From Tetrahymena thermophila SB210 (taxonomy: Eukaryota > Ciliophora > Oligohymenophorea > Hymenostomatida > Tetrahymenidae): DNA of 64,000 bases. Positions 53,185 to 64,000 of the stretch are shown piece by piece. Each line of letters begins with the position of its first letter. Within the stretch, counting starts at the first letter, position 1. The notes beneath the pieces were generated by a model. It was not told where the DNA came from. It made no database searches and worked only from the letters and a program-made list of their open reading frames with translations. The DNA is taken from contig NW_002476246.1 in the NCBI RefSeq assembly GCF_000189635.1, positions 558,001 through 622,000 of the forward strand, read 5' to 3'. A program made the position numbers and the translations under genes.

Positions 53185-53950
53185 AAGAGTTTTACATTTA
53201 AAAACAAACAAACAAATAATTACTAAAAAATTCTGATTTGAAAACATATAATAAAATTAATAAAAATTTAATACAACTAAAATTAATGAGATAAATATTT
53301 TAAAAGTAATTCTTATTATATATTTCTAATATTTATCTTTATAAAAGTTTAAAATTAATTATCATTTTACCAAGCAACTTATTATTATTCTAATGATTAA
53401 ATTAATTTAAAATGTTAGTAAATATAAAATACATCATAATGCATATAAATTAAAAATTGTACGAATAAATTAGATAATACAGATAAATCATTTATATTTA
53501 CCACTCTTTTTAAACTATTTTTAGCACATATATCAAAATAAATACCCAATAATACACTTCTTTTATTCTTTTAATTAATTAATTTAATTAAAAAGTTTTA
53601 CAACTAATAATGTATGTGTTTATGTTTTTATGCTTGTTTGTACTTTACACAAAAATATAAACGATTATGCAAAAAAATTATAATATTAATCTATATAGAA
53701 ATTTTTAATTTTTATAATATAAATTCATCATTTCATTTAAATCCAGGACATGAAGAAATTTATAAGTTACTATTTTTTTTATTTTAAGAAAGAAGGTTTG
53801 CAGTTTTTTTTTTGAAAGAAGTAAAGAATAATAAAATACAAGAGAGTAAGTAATATAAAAGGCAGTGTTTTAATTTAGTATTAAATTAGAATTATTTAGT
53901 GAATATTTCATTTATAATATTTTAATTGAATAATTTATGAATAGAAATAA
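53185..53950. other. Intergenic DNA
   Basis: A+T-rich 3' flank of the channel gene and 5' flank of the next gene; no coding frame recognised. Confidence 0.5.
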
Positions 53951-54873
53951 ATGGCTTTCATTATTAAATCTTCAATAAGAGCTTGCACAATGATTCAATC
54001 CTTTTAAAATCAAGTTTTAGCATTTATAGAGTCTCACAAGTAAGTAATTTTGTTTTGCAACTCAAAAGTGAAGATATTCAGCAATGTAGAAGAGCTTACC
54101 GAAGAAAGAATAAGCAATCTTGAACACAGAAGTAAACATTTTTTCTTTTATTTTTTTGAATGTTTGTTTGTTTGTTTGTTTGTTTGCTTGCTTGCTTGTT
54201 TTTAATATATTAGAATCTAATTAATTTATTATATTATCGAATTAGTAAAAGGATGCTTTTAATTTGAATGTAAAAAAACGTAAATTTACTAATAAGGATA
54301 TATTTTGGCGTTAGGTTTAATTTATCACTTCTATTAACTTTCTTATTTATTTATTTTTTCTTTTCTATTTTAATTATTGATCAATCAATTTTAAGTTGTT
54401 TGATTAATTAAGTTTCTTAGTTTGCTGATACGATTTTTTCAATCATAAAAAAGATCATTTGTTTAACTACCTAACTTTTTTATTTACCTGATTTTTACGA
54501 ATACAAATTTTAGTGATTAAAATGCTAATTAATCTTTTTTGCAGATCAAACAATATCAATTAAATGCTACACAAATAGCCATAAATTTAAGATAAAACAC
54601 TTGAATTAAAATATATAAATTCAATTTCATGAATCTAGATTTATTTAAAATAATAGAAACTGGAAATTCACTAAAATAATTAATTAACTTTAAAAGAAAA
54701 ACATTTTTATTGCTGAAATTTAATTTGAATATTTGATTCGTTTATTTATTAAAAAGCTTTCAATCTCAAATTTTGAAAATATTTTGCAAATTAATTAAAT
54801 CTAAAATCATTCATTACCTTATTTATTATTTCAATATATTTTTATTCAAGTTTGCATATCTTTTTTTTGCTGA
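53951..54873 (+). CDS. Hypothetical protein, two exons
   Basis: Exons 53951-54131 and 54545-54873 join in phase (split Asn codon) to 169 residues. Exon 1 is convincingly coding (MAFIIKSSIRACTMIQSF to ERISNLEHR) with lower A+T content. Exon 2 (QTISIKCYTNSHKFKIKH onward) is weaker and becomes A+T-rich and hydrophobic at the end. Its TGA lies only four bases before the SNARE ATG, which is unusually close for this genome. The true exon 2 may therefore end earlier, or these exons may belong to a longer form of the SNARE gene. No domain was recognised. The intron contains a TTTG/CTTG repeat. Confidence 0.4.
54159..54202. repeat. TTTG/CTTG tetranucleotide repeat
   Basis: About seven TTTG units grading into three CTTG units inside the intron of the hypothetical gene. 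Confidence 0.85.
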
Positions 54874-54877
54874 TCTC

Positions 54878-56035
54878 ATGAATTAGTTTGAGGAAAATGA
54901 ATAGGAATTTATTGAAACGAAGGAATAAATAAAACGTTTACTAAGAAATTCAAATTCCAGTAAAAAATTACATAAAAACAAATTGTTATTTATTTATTTG
55001 TTTGTTTGGTTTAAGACATTACTTCATTTTATAAAATTAAATTGTATTTAAAAGGGAATGTAGAATAGTAAATATAATCAGAAATGAAATAGTTAAAATT
55101 TAGCTTAACAAGTAAAATAAATATTCGAATAAGCAAGAAAATTAAAAAGAGATTTTAACAATAATAACAATAGGTATGGAATAAGAGTCTATTAGCATAA
55201 AAAAGCACTAATAAAAAGTAAATTAGAGGTGAAATAAACATTTTTTTAGATTAATTATTATCTAAACAGGTTAAACAGTATTAAAATGAATATCTGTAGC
55301 TATAGCAAGAAATAAACTAGAAAGGAATACAACTTGCACAATAGGCACTTTTCGGTAAATAGTTTGATGCCTTAGTAATTTAAATTGATAATAATTTTAT
55401 TTTGAAAAAAAACAAAATAATGATGAATAAATAGTCTTAATAAATTTATTAAAGGCTTAATTTAGTAAATATGAATGAATGAATGATTCAATAAATATTT
55501 TTTATACAAAAAAATAAATTTTAAATATATGAAATAAATAGATGCTTTTTTTACAAAAACATGAAAATCATTTCAGCTTTTAAAAAATATTTGATTGAGT
55601 TAATATTCCTTAGCAAAAAGTTCAACCAACAATGATTTTATGAATTTTGATATTTATATTTAAATATTTTATTTATAATTTAAATAGAGGGTTCAAGAAA
55701 AACAATATTAGTAACACAATATGAGTGGAAATGATGACAATGAAATATATATTAGCAATCTAAGATCTAACAATACATTAATTGGAGCTAAGCATGATAT
55801 TTACAAAGCTAGCCAATATGCTGACTCGATGTAATCTAACGTTAACGCATAGAATAAATAATTAGACAAAGTAGTTCAAAGAACTTAACATAACTAGAGG
55901 GAATTCGACCAAGCTGAAGGCGATATTAATACTATGTAGAGAAGGATTAACCTAAATAAATGCTTATTATATTCACTATTTGCTTTTATAGTTGCTGGAT
56001 TTCTATTTATAATAATTTATAAAGCCTTCTTGTGA
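54878..56035 (+). CDS. Vti1-like Qb-SNARE
   Basis: Start MNQFEENEQEFIETKEQIK matches the beginning of the Vti1 N-terminal helical domain. Exon 1 is 54878-54959. Later exons lie at about 55060-55176 and 55254-55346, and the last ends at TGA 56033-56035; the middle junctions are approximate. The last exon holds a SNARE-type coiled coil of about 60 residues (from LIGAKHDIYKASQYAD to EFDQAEGDINTMQRRINL) and then a C-terminal membrane anchor (CLLYSLFAFIVAGFLF), the tail-anchored layout of Qb-SNAREs. Family role: vesicle fusion between trans-Golgi, endosomal and vacuolar compartments. A membrin/Gos-type Qb-SNARE is the main alternative. It converges with the kinase-LRR gene, 224 nt between stop codons. 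Confidence 0.7.
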
Positions 56036-56259
56036 AAAATAAGAGAAATGGATGGTTATATTATTTATTTACTTATAAAGAAAAGATTTATATTAATGCT
56101 TGATTGATATTATTGATTTATTGAGTTATTAAGCTATTTAGCTATCTATTTAAGTAATTGAAGTTATAAAACAAACTTAATTAATTAATTTATTAGAGTT
56201 AATATAAATAGAAAAATAATTACATTTAAATATTTTATAATTTATTTATTAAATAAAAT

Positions 56260-59200
56260 TCATATTATAAGCTCCAAAACTTTATTTTTCTTGAAATAAG
56301 CACGCAAGTCTTGCTCAAATTTCTTCTTGCTTCCTTCAGTAAACTGGTTTCTAAATAAAAATTTTGGTTGTTTTTTATTTGGGTTTTAATGTAAAAAAAT
56401 AATAAATACGATTCCAAGTCTAAACAAAAGTATTTCAGTTTTTTAAATGACTCTCCCATTTTAATAATTTGATCTAAAGTTTTATCGTCAAGTTGATTGC
56501 TTTTAATTTAATTATTTATTTATTAATTTATTTAACTTAAGAAATAATTTATTTTTACTTTCTTGCACTGTAATAAACGCTATTTAAGAATTTTCCTTGT
56601 AACAGTTACTTCCAAATTTAAAGATGACTTGGACCTGAAATATTTGAATCACTCAAGTTCAAATTGAACTCCTCAATGCACTTAGAATATTGTAATCCTG
56701 AAGCTATGAATAGAGCTGCTTTGTCATCTAATTTGTTACTATTTAAAAAAATAAAGAAAAATTGTTAATCTTTTTTTTGTTAATCTATAATAAATTCATT
56801 TTATTTACTTTTATATATTGAGAGAAACAGTTTTGAGTTGCTAAATGCTCATGATTCTTCCTACATAAATCATATCTTCTGACACTAAACCACATCTGAA
56901 ATAACAAATAAAATATTGAGTTATTTTTATTTTTTAAAAATAATAAATAGAATTTACCCTTCCATTTAAAGTCTTATTTTAGTAATTCTTTTTTTATTTG
57001 TTAATCCTTTCTCAATTTCAGACAATCCCAGAGAAGTAACGCTATTACTGTTAATTTTCAATATCATATTTATAGATATTTTGTTATAAAATATAAAATT
57101 ACTTTGTTAAATTCATCTGTATAGATTCTAAACTTTCTAAAGCTTAAATAGCTTTTCCAAGTTATTCAAATCCTGCTCCTTCTATTTAGTTTCTTTAAAA
57201 AATTTATTAAATTAAAAAAAACATTTATAAATAATTAATTGTCTATTAATCTATTTACCCCCAAATGTAAAGATTGAAATGTCTAAGATTTACTAAGTTT
57301 TATAAGCATAAAGAAAATTCTTTTAATCCTCTATTTTGAATAGAATTCCTTTTTTTTATTTAAATTACTTATATTAATTTATAAATACTAAGTAAATTTT
57401 ACACTTAAACTACAATTGTAAGTTCTCTCAATTAAGTGCTATTTTCAATAAGATTTCCGACTTGAATGAAGCCTTAGTCAGCAAAAAATTAATTTTAACT
57501 CAAATTTAAATAGAATGACTGTAGCTGCTTGAGCTTTTCAAAAGAATCTTTCATTTATTTTACACCTTTATAAGTAATGCTGTTATTGGCTAATTTTAAT
57601 TCGAGTTTTTTAAGTTAATTGCAAGCCTAAAGCACATTGCAAATAGTATCTACACATTCTAATCCTAGTTGATTTTGACTTAGATCTAGTATTAATTCAC
57701 TCAATTAAGTCAGTTTTGCTAAATTTTATAATCCTGTAATAATCCCCTAAGAACCAATCATATTACTATATTTTAGAATTTTTTATTTTTATTAAATAAG
57801 TAATTAGATTAGATTAATTAATCATTTACTTTGAAATGTTTATTTTTAAAACTTTTAGCTTTAAGCAAGCAGATACCCCTTATAATAAGTAAATGCACCC
57901 CTATTCCCCTAAAGAACTCCTATTCAAAATTATTAATTTTATATTTATTTATTTATTCTCTGACATAAATATAGAAAAAATAAATAAAATTAAAAAATTG
58001 TTTAAATGAGAGAAAATAGTTAAAATGAAAAAGGGTGTTTTAAGCACTTCTAAAATAATATTTGAAGTTATTGAAATAAGAAAGCGAATAAATAAATACT
58101 CAGTAAACCATAATAATTGATTTTAAATACTTTTGTTTTCTTTAAAAATATAATTTCGTAATTAGTAATAATAAGCTTTTATAATATAATGCATTTAAAT
58201 GTATTTGAATTAACTAAAAATTTTAATTTACTAGAATAAAGAGAGCTCTAAATTTACTAATAGCTGTGATTTGGATATAGCTTCACCTAGCAGTTTTGAT
58301 TACTCCACAGTTAAAAATATTCTATAAAAATATTAAATTTTTAATTTTAAATGACAATATCAATAAATATACTAATCCAGAGATAGAAAAAGCTTTTTTA
58401 GCATTATTCTCTTGATTGTTTCTTTTAGCTTTGTGAATTATTCAATTAATTATTTTGGCTAAACACTTTATTCAAACAAAAGGTTTAGAAATCATTTTGA
58501 GAATTGTTTGTGTATAAATTTTACGAGTTAAGTTCTATACGAAATGAGGATACATTGTTTTTAACAGAGTCCTCAAGCAGCTCCATAATATTGTCTTTAT
58601 TCATTACTTCTTCCCATATACTTGACTGTAATCTTTCAAGTTATTACTGTCTGCTACTCAACTATTGATTATATTAAAAAATAATAAATTTAATTTGGTT
58701 TTCTTGATTTAAAATTTACAATTGTAAGCCTGTTTTCTTCAAAGACCTGCTAATATAAATCTTAGAAGGTTACTCTGTCATTTTAATTGTAAACAAGCAT
58801 TTGCTTTAGAATTTTATTTAATCCGAAAATGTATTTATATCTTTTTTTGGCTTCGTGTCTCAACTCCTTAACCTCTGCCATATATTTATCTTTATCTAGT
58901 CTAACTTTTTTATCTTTATCTACCAATTTAAAAGTAAGGAACTCCAAGAATACAAGTCCTAAAGAGAAAACATCGCTCTTGAAAGGATTATATTAAGTAA
59001 CTGTATTGTAAATTCCTGTATATACTTCTGGTGACATGTAAACTTCTGTACCAGCAACAGTCCTTGTACGGGTGTATTAGCTAGAAGACTCTAAACCTAC
59101 TCCACTACCTACGTCACAAACTTTATAAACAATATTTTGATCATCATCTTCTACAATAAGAATATTCTAAGGTTTTATATCTCTATGAGCAATATTATTT

Positions 59201-61988
59201 TTTTGCAAGTGATAATGAACATCAATCATGCTTTTCATAAATTCTACTACCTCTACTTCATTAAAGTATGCACCATCAATCTATTTATTAAATTTATTTT
59301 TTCAAAAATAATCAATTAAAAACAAACTAATGTAAAGAGGTTGCTGCAGATTAAAAATAATAATTAAAAACCCTGTTTTATTTATATCTTAATATTTAAT
59401 TTCTGTTTATTAAAATCAAATTATTAACTTTATATTTTTTAAAAAGTTATTAATTCATTCCATAAAAGTTGAGTAGCTATTTAAAGTTTTAAAAATTAAT
59501 ATGCTTTATTTGTTTTTTACCATAATTTAATTAATTAATTAGAGTTAAACACTTCTATCAATAAATTCTTCTTTATACATTTAAATATTTTCTAATGAAA
59601 TTTTTGTTTGCTATTTAATAATAAGATTTGAAAACTTCAAAAATATTTTGTAGTGTTTTTTATGTTTGCTTTCTAAAAACGAGAGAAATGCGAGATATAT
59701 TTTTTTAGGAATTTTACCTCTGATTGATTTTAGATTTATTTTGACTTAGTTGTTTCTACCTAAGATATGCTTAATTCTTCTTGTTGCTTTTTGTTTTAGT
59801 TTTAACGTTGCTGCATGAACATTTTTAAAGACTGCTTTCCTCTTTCCATGACTATATTTCCAATTAATATTTAGCTGTCATTATTTTCCTTTGTTATAAA
59901 GTATCCGTAGAATTTAATCATATTTTCATGAGGGAAAAGCTTTGTTTTTTCGAGAATATTACACTCATTTATGAATTATTCATAAGTACAGTCTCTTTCT
60001 GTTATTCTCACTTGTTTGACGCATTCTGTCAAAGAGTCATTTAAACGATTTCTAGCCTCATAAACATAGCTATTGCTTTTTGCAAAACACTTTTCAAGGG
60101 AGTATGTTTCGAATAGGGACTCATCTCCTTCATAAAACTTACAATTTTGTTGCTTCATCTATGTCCTTGTATTTGAAGAACTACTCCTTGCTCTTTCCTA
60201 ATTTTGAATATATTGCTATTACTATTAATTTGGTGATTTATCTTAAACTTGATTATTATTCTTGAAAAGATCGTTGTTATTGTTGTTGTTTAATATGCTG
60301 TAATTTACTATTTAATTTATTTTATTGTTATTAATATTGATAAAGTTTATTGGACTATCGTTATTGCTGCTACTTTGCTAAATTCTTCCTTTTCTGATTG
60401 TTTAATTCTCACTAGTAATAGTATTATTTTCTGCTTTTAATAAGTGCAAATCTACTTATGATTCCTCTGCTTAATCACTCAATTCTATTAAATTTAAAAT
60501 TTAATTGAATAAATTTGTAATGATTTGATAAAAAATTAATGATTTATTTATTTATTTACTATTTATGTGCTTGAATGTATATAAGTGGTGAACATTATCT
60601 GAGCCAAAGAAATCACTATAGTAATTCTAATTATTTTTCTTCTAATCTGAATCTTTTATATCTCCTGCCATTTGCTGATTTCCCAAATTAAGTTTACAAT
60701 CATTTTCTTTATAATTTTTTTTTATTTCATATGAACCATCTTCAAAATTAATTATCTCCATGATAGGGTGAAGATCTTTGAGCAAGGTATACTTGAAACC
60801 CTTAAATTATTAGTTTTTTTGTTGAATTTCTAATAATTTGTCTTTTTCTTGGTTATTATATCGATTCTAGCAATTATTGCTATTTATCTAATTGAACTCA
60901 TTATCTAATGATTCATTATACTCATTTTCTTTAAAGATATAATTAAATTTATTAAACTATTAATTTTATTCATTTTCATTAAGAATAAAATCCTCATTGC
61001 TATTCTAAACTTGTATGTCTTAGATGTCATCAAGCTATTTTTCTTAAAAATTTTAGAAAATAAAATTATTTCTTTGGGGAGAGCCATCTTATTATTTGAA
61101 CAGTTATTAAATTAAATTTTATTCTTAAAATAATTTTTTCTTTGTTTATTGTTAATTTTTTAGCCATCTTGTTTATTCTAATTTGTTTTTTTATTGTAAA
61201 CAATTTATCTACGAATTATTATTTTAGGGGGTCATTTAAGAATAGACACATTTTGTCTACTCTTCTTGTTGATTTGATTTTTTTATTTATTCTGATAAAT
61301 TATACTTGCTCCTAAATTTTTATTAGCTGCTGAGTTATGGTAATTAAGGTAATTTATCTTATTTTCCTAGCTATAAACTCAATTGAATCTATTATTTTTC
61401 TTATTTTTATTTAGTAAGCATTGAATTGAATTTCTTCTTTATAACCTATTCAATTTATAGATTGTTTTGTGAATTACTTTTTGATGATTAAGGTGATAAA
61501 AAATATTATCTTATAGGTCTTTAAACATTTTCTAAGCTTTCTAACTTGCAAATTGATTTCCTTTAGTAAAATGAATCATCATCATTTTCTGTTAACAAAG
61601 AAGGAATATTTTTAAAACCTTTATAAAACCTTTGTTAAGACTTAGCACTAAAAATTGAAGGTTCTTCCTCAACTACAGTTTTTTTTGCGGCTTAAGTTAC
61701 CCTCCTATTAGAATTTGATTTCTAATCCAACACACTTTATATTTGCAGGTCAATACAATTTTTATTATCTTATTAAATTCTACTAAGACTTTTACTTGGA
61801 TATAGAATCTTTGAGCTCTAAGTAATTTACTATCTATCATTTTTTTATAATTCTTTCTAACTCTTTACAGAAGTTATAGTCAAAATAGATGATTATTAAT
61901 TACTATCCAGTAATAGAATTAGTCGTTTATTTTTGTTACCCCAACAAAATTTTTTGGTATTATATTAAGTTCTATCTAAGAAGATCAT
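56260..61988 (-). CDS. Protein kinase with Gln/Asn-rich N-terminus and C-terminal leucine-rich repeats
   Basis: Read leftward from ATG at 61988. Exons 61988-60560, 60484-59718 and 59280-58720 join in phase; further short exons lead to TGA at 56262-56260. Residues 1 to about 580 are low-complexity, rich in Gln, Asn, Ser and Lys. The kinase domain follows: YSLEKCFAKSNSYVYEAR (glycine-loop region), ECVKQVRI (candidate ATP Lys), HRDIKPQNILIV (catalytic loop), KVCDVGSG (DVG in place of DFG), GTEVYMSPEVY (APE-like), KSDVFSLGLVFLEF. After it, exons each encode one or more LRRs, for example ELILDLSQNQLGLECVDT and KLELKLANNSITYKGVKQ. The last exon ends KKNKVLELII. This is a common ciliate kinase-LRR architecture. 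Predicted Ser/Thr kinase; partners unknown. LRR exon borders were not all resolved. Confidence 0.82.
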
Positions 61989-62530
61989 TTTATACTTTAA
62001 ATTGTATTTATAAGATTTGAAAACCAATCAAATAAACTAACTATCTAACTAACTAAAATAGTTTAGATGTAAATATCAAAAATAAATGTTAAAAATTGAC
62101 TGATTTCTTTTATTTTATGAAAAAAAATCAAATTATTTAAATAAATTTTTTATTCAATAAATTTAAATAAAGAATGATAATTCTGATTGAATAAAATTCA
62201 TATTAAGTAAAAGATATTCATTCAACTTTTCTATATAACTTATTTAAATTAAATTTTATTAAAAAAAGAATTAGAAAGTTAATCATATTCATTCAATTAT
62301 AAATTATTTCTTTATTTTGTGAGTGACATCTATTTTACAAATTACAATAGCCGAATTATTTATTTTCTATTCGAGCAAGTGAGTGAGTTTGTGGTTTAAA
62401 TTAATAATTAATCGTTACAATATATTTATTTTTATTTACTTCAATAAATAATTATTTTACATCACTTCAGCATTTTATAAAATATTTTATCTTTACTCCT
62501 TAAAGTTTAGGTTTTTAGGTATGGAGGGGA

Positions 62531-62543
62531 GGGGGATACCCCC
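62531..62543. other. GGGGG-ATA-CCCCC hairpin followed by T-rich tail
   Basis: A perfect five-pair G/C stem with a three-base loop, preceded by GGAGGGGA and followed by TTTTATTTTTAT. It is very unusual in this A+T-rich sequence. The G runs could also form a quadruplex. Function unknown. Confidence 0.4.
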
Positions 62544-62669
62544 TTTTATTTTTATGATATAATAGAAAAATAATATTAAATATGAATACACATCTATAAG
62601 CCTTAAAATATTTTTTTCAATTTCTTACCTTCGTTATTTATTAGATTTATCTCACTTAAAATTTCCTAC

Positions 62670-62742
<73 letters not shown>
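62670..62742. repeat. (GATA)n microsatellite
   Basis: About 18 uninterrupted GATA units in intergenic DNA. Confidence 0.95.
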
Positions 62743-63603
62743 AGGAACATGAGTAGAAAAGTTTTGGTCTTTTCAAGGTTTAAATGATAGCAATACTTTT
62801 AAAATAAATTCTATTAAAAATAAATAGGATTGATCTTTGTTTGTTTTTTGTAAACTATGCCACTCTAATTTAAAAATTAAAAAATTTTAGTAGATAATGG
62901 TAAATACATACTTTTTGAATTTGGATGAAAATTAACTAGCTCAAAAAAGTAACTCGAATATATTTTTTATTTAAGATTTATTCTGAACTCAATGAATTAA
63001 ATACATAATTAAAATTAGATATAATTATTTTATTTTAAATTCAGATAATTAATTTTTTACAAAATTGCTATTTTTAATTAATTTTATGATATAAAAATGT
63101 TTACTTTAAAATAAATTTATAATTATAATAATTAAGTAATCTTAATAATGCTAATAAACAATATTTATACAATAATAACTTTAACATATCTTTATATTTT
63201 ATTTTTATTACTAAAGTAGATATTTTCTTTTATGAGTTTACTCAACAGAAACTCTTTTGTTTTTGTAGTTAATTAATTTTTTTGGGATCATAAAAATTTG
63301 ATTTTAATGTTATTGTTATTTTTTTATGTTTTATAAAATATTTTATTAAAAAAGTAAATTCAACAGTTTAAATAGTTAAATAGTAATAATAAGATAATAC
63401 AAATCGCTAAAAGTAGATTTAATTTTATATAATAGTAATTATTTTTAATAAAAATGATGGATGTTATTAATAATATATGAATTAGGATTCATATTAAATT
63501 TTGTTAAATTATTATGGTTGTTATTTTGATTTTGTTTTGATTATCTGTTACTTGCTAACTACTTCATAGTAATTTCAATTCTCTTTTCTTTATTACTGAG
63601 AGC

Positions 63604-64000
63604 ATGTTATCCACATTGGTTAAAAAGTCTAAGAAAAATAGAAGCTGTTTTCTTTTGCGTATTGTGTGCAATCTTCAGCACATTAGTAAAAACTATCAGG
63701 AAGGGTGTCTTTACCTTGAGAAGACTCAAAATAAATCCACCAATGCACACATGAAGTAGAAGCTTATTGTGAAGTTTCGCTATAACACTAGCTTGTTTTA
63801 CTAGCAGCAGAGTAGCAATATTAACGATCTTATGGATCATCTTAATCACATGTCTTTAACATTATCCTTTCTATGCAATACTGCCAATCAAAAATAGTTG
63901 GCTGGTATTCACTTAGTATTCTATGCTAATTTTTTGTATTTTAAAATGTATAAAGTAGGCTAATTACTGTTAAGAATAAAATTGCTGCGTATTTCATTTC
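63604..64000 (+). CDS. Unrecognised protein, N-terminal part (runs off right edge)
   Basis: From ATG at 63604 the frame is open with TAA/TAG as Gln to the edge (132 codons). It begins MLSTLVKKSKKNRSCFLLRI and includes RIVCNLQHISKNYQEGC and LMDHLNHMSLTLSFLCN. G+C content and codon use are well above the flanks, which supports coding; the upstream in-frame TGA is near 63538. The antisense frame at 63849-63607 is a shadow of it. No family recognised. An upstream exon cannot be excluded. Confidence 0.55.

Larger units (their letters stand above)
61989..63603. other. Intergenic DNA with G/C hairpin and microsatellite
   Basis: Divergent upstream region of the kinase-LRR gene and the right-edge gene. 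No coding frame. Contains the G5/C5 hairpin at 62531-62543 and the GATA repeat at 62670-62742. Confidence 0.5.

Noticed and set aside
60905..61087. 60-codon minus-strand frame beginning MALPKEI
   Set aside because: It lies in the wrong frame inside the Gln/Asn-rich N-terminal exon of the kinase-LRR gene, whose own frame reads through the region.
63607..63849. 80-codon minus-strand frame at the right edge
   Set aside because: It is the antisense shadow of the better supported plus-strand gene starting at 63604.
1..64000. Telomere or chromosome end, rRNA or tRNA genes
   Set aside because: No CCCCAA/TTGGGG repeat tract, no conserved rRNA stretch and no tRNA cloverleaf with its TPsiC arm was seen on reading the window.

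Overview
This window looks like macronuclear-type DNA of a ciliate, most likely Tetrahymena or a close relative. The base composition is extremely A+T-rich. Every convincing reading frame uses TAA and TAG as glutamine codons and stops only at TGA. Exons are separated by short A+T-rich introns with GT...AG ends. No bacterial features (operons, Shine-Dalgarno sites, CRISPR), tRNA, rRNA or CCCCAA telomere repeats were recognised. All products below come from reading the sequence with the ciliate code. A standard-code translation breaks almost every gene.

Layout. (1) About 1-7.6 kb, minus strand: most of one giant gene for a secreted or surface protein, with a signal peptide, a Cys-rich module and a long beta-propeller-like repeat region. 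It runs off the left edge. (2) 7.6-14.7 kb: mostly non-coding, with one small two-exon gene at 11.7-12.1 kb. (3) 14.75-17.4 kb: a von Willebrand A / alpha-kinase (VWKA-like) gene with an unusual Cys-rich tail. It is followed by a candidate structured RNA at 17.7-17.8 kb and a 55-codon gene. (4) 19.6-45.5 kb: six tandem paralogues on the plus strand, named R1-R6 here. They encode multipass membrane proteins with a PAS-like region and a degenerate histidine-kinase-like tail. All six share one four-exon structure with closely matching exon lengths. Two class 3 lipase genes (A and B) lie on the minus strand, each convergent with a receptor (R4/lipase A and R6/lipase B). The receptor-lipase pair was duplicated as a block of about 5.4 kb. 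(5) 50.1-53.2 kb: a TMEM63/OSCA (CSC1-like) membrane channel gene. (6) 54-56 kb: a small hypothetical gene and a Vti1-like Qb-SNARE gene. (7) 56.3-62.0 kb, minus strand: a large Gln/Asn-rich protein kinase with C-terminal leucine-rich repeats. A relic of a similar LRR gene lies at 23.8-24.7 kb. (8) 63.6 kb to the right edge: the start of an unrecognised plus-strand gene.

How the genes may work together. There is no operon logic in this type of genome. The one clear functional grouping is the receptor/lipase array. A family of membrane sensor-like proteins is expanding in tandem together with a secreted lipase, which would fit environmental sensing or feeding on lipid. That link is inference from linkage and co-duplication only. 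The kinases (VWKA-like and LRR kinase), the SNARE and the mechanosensitive-type channel look like independent housekeeping or signalling genes.
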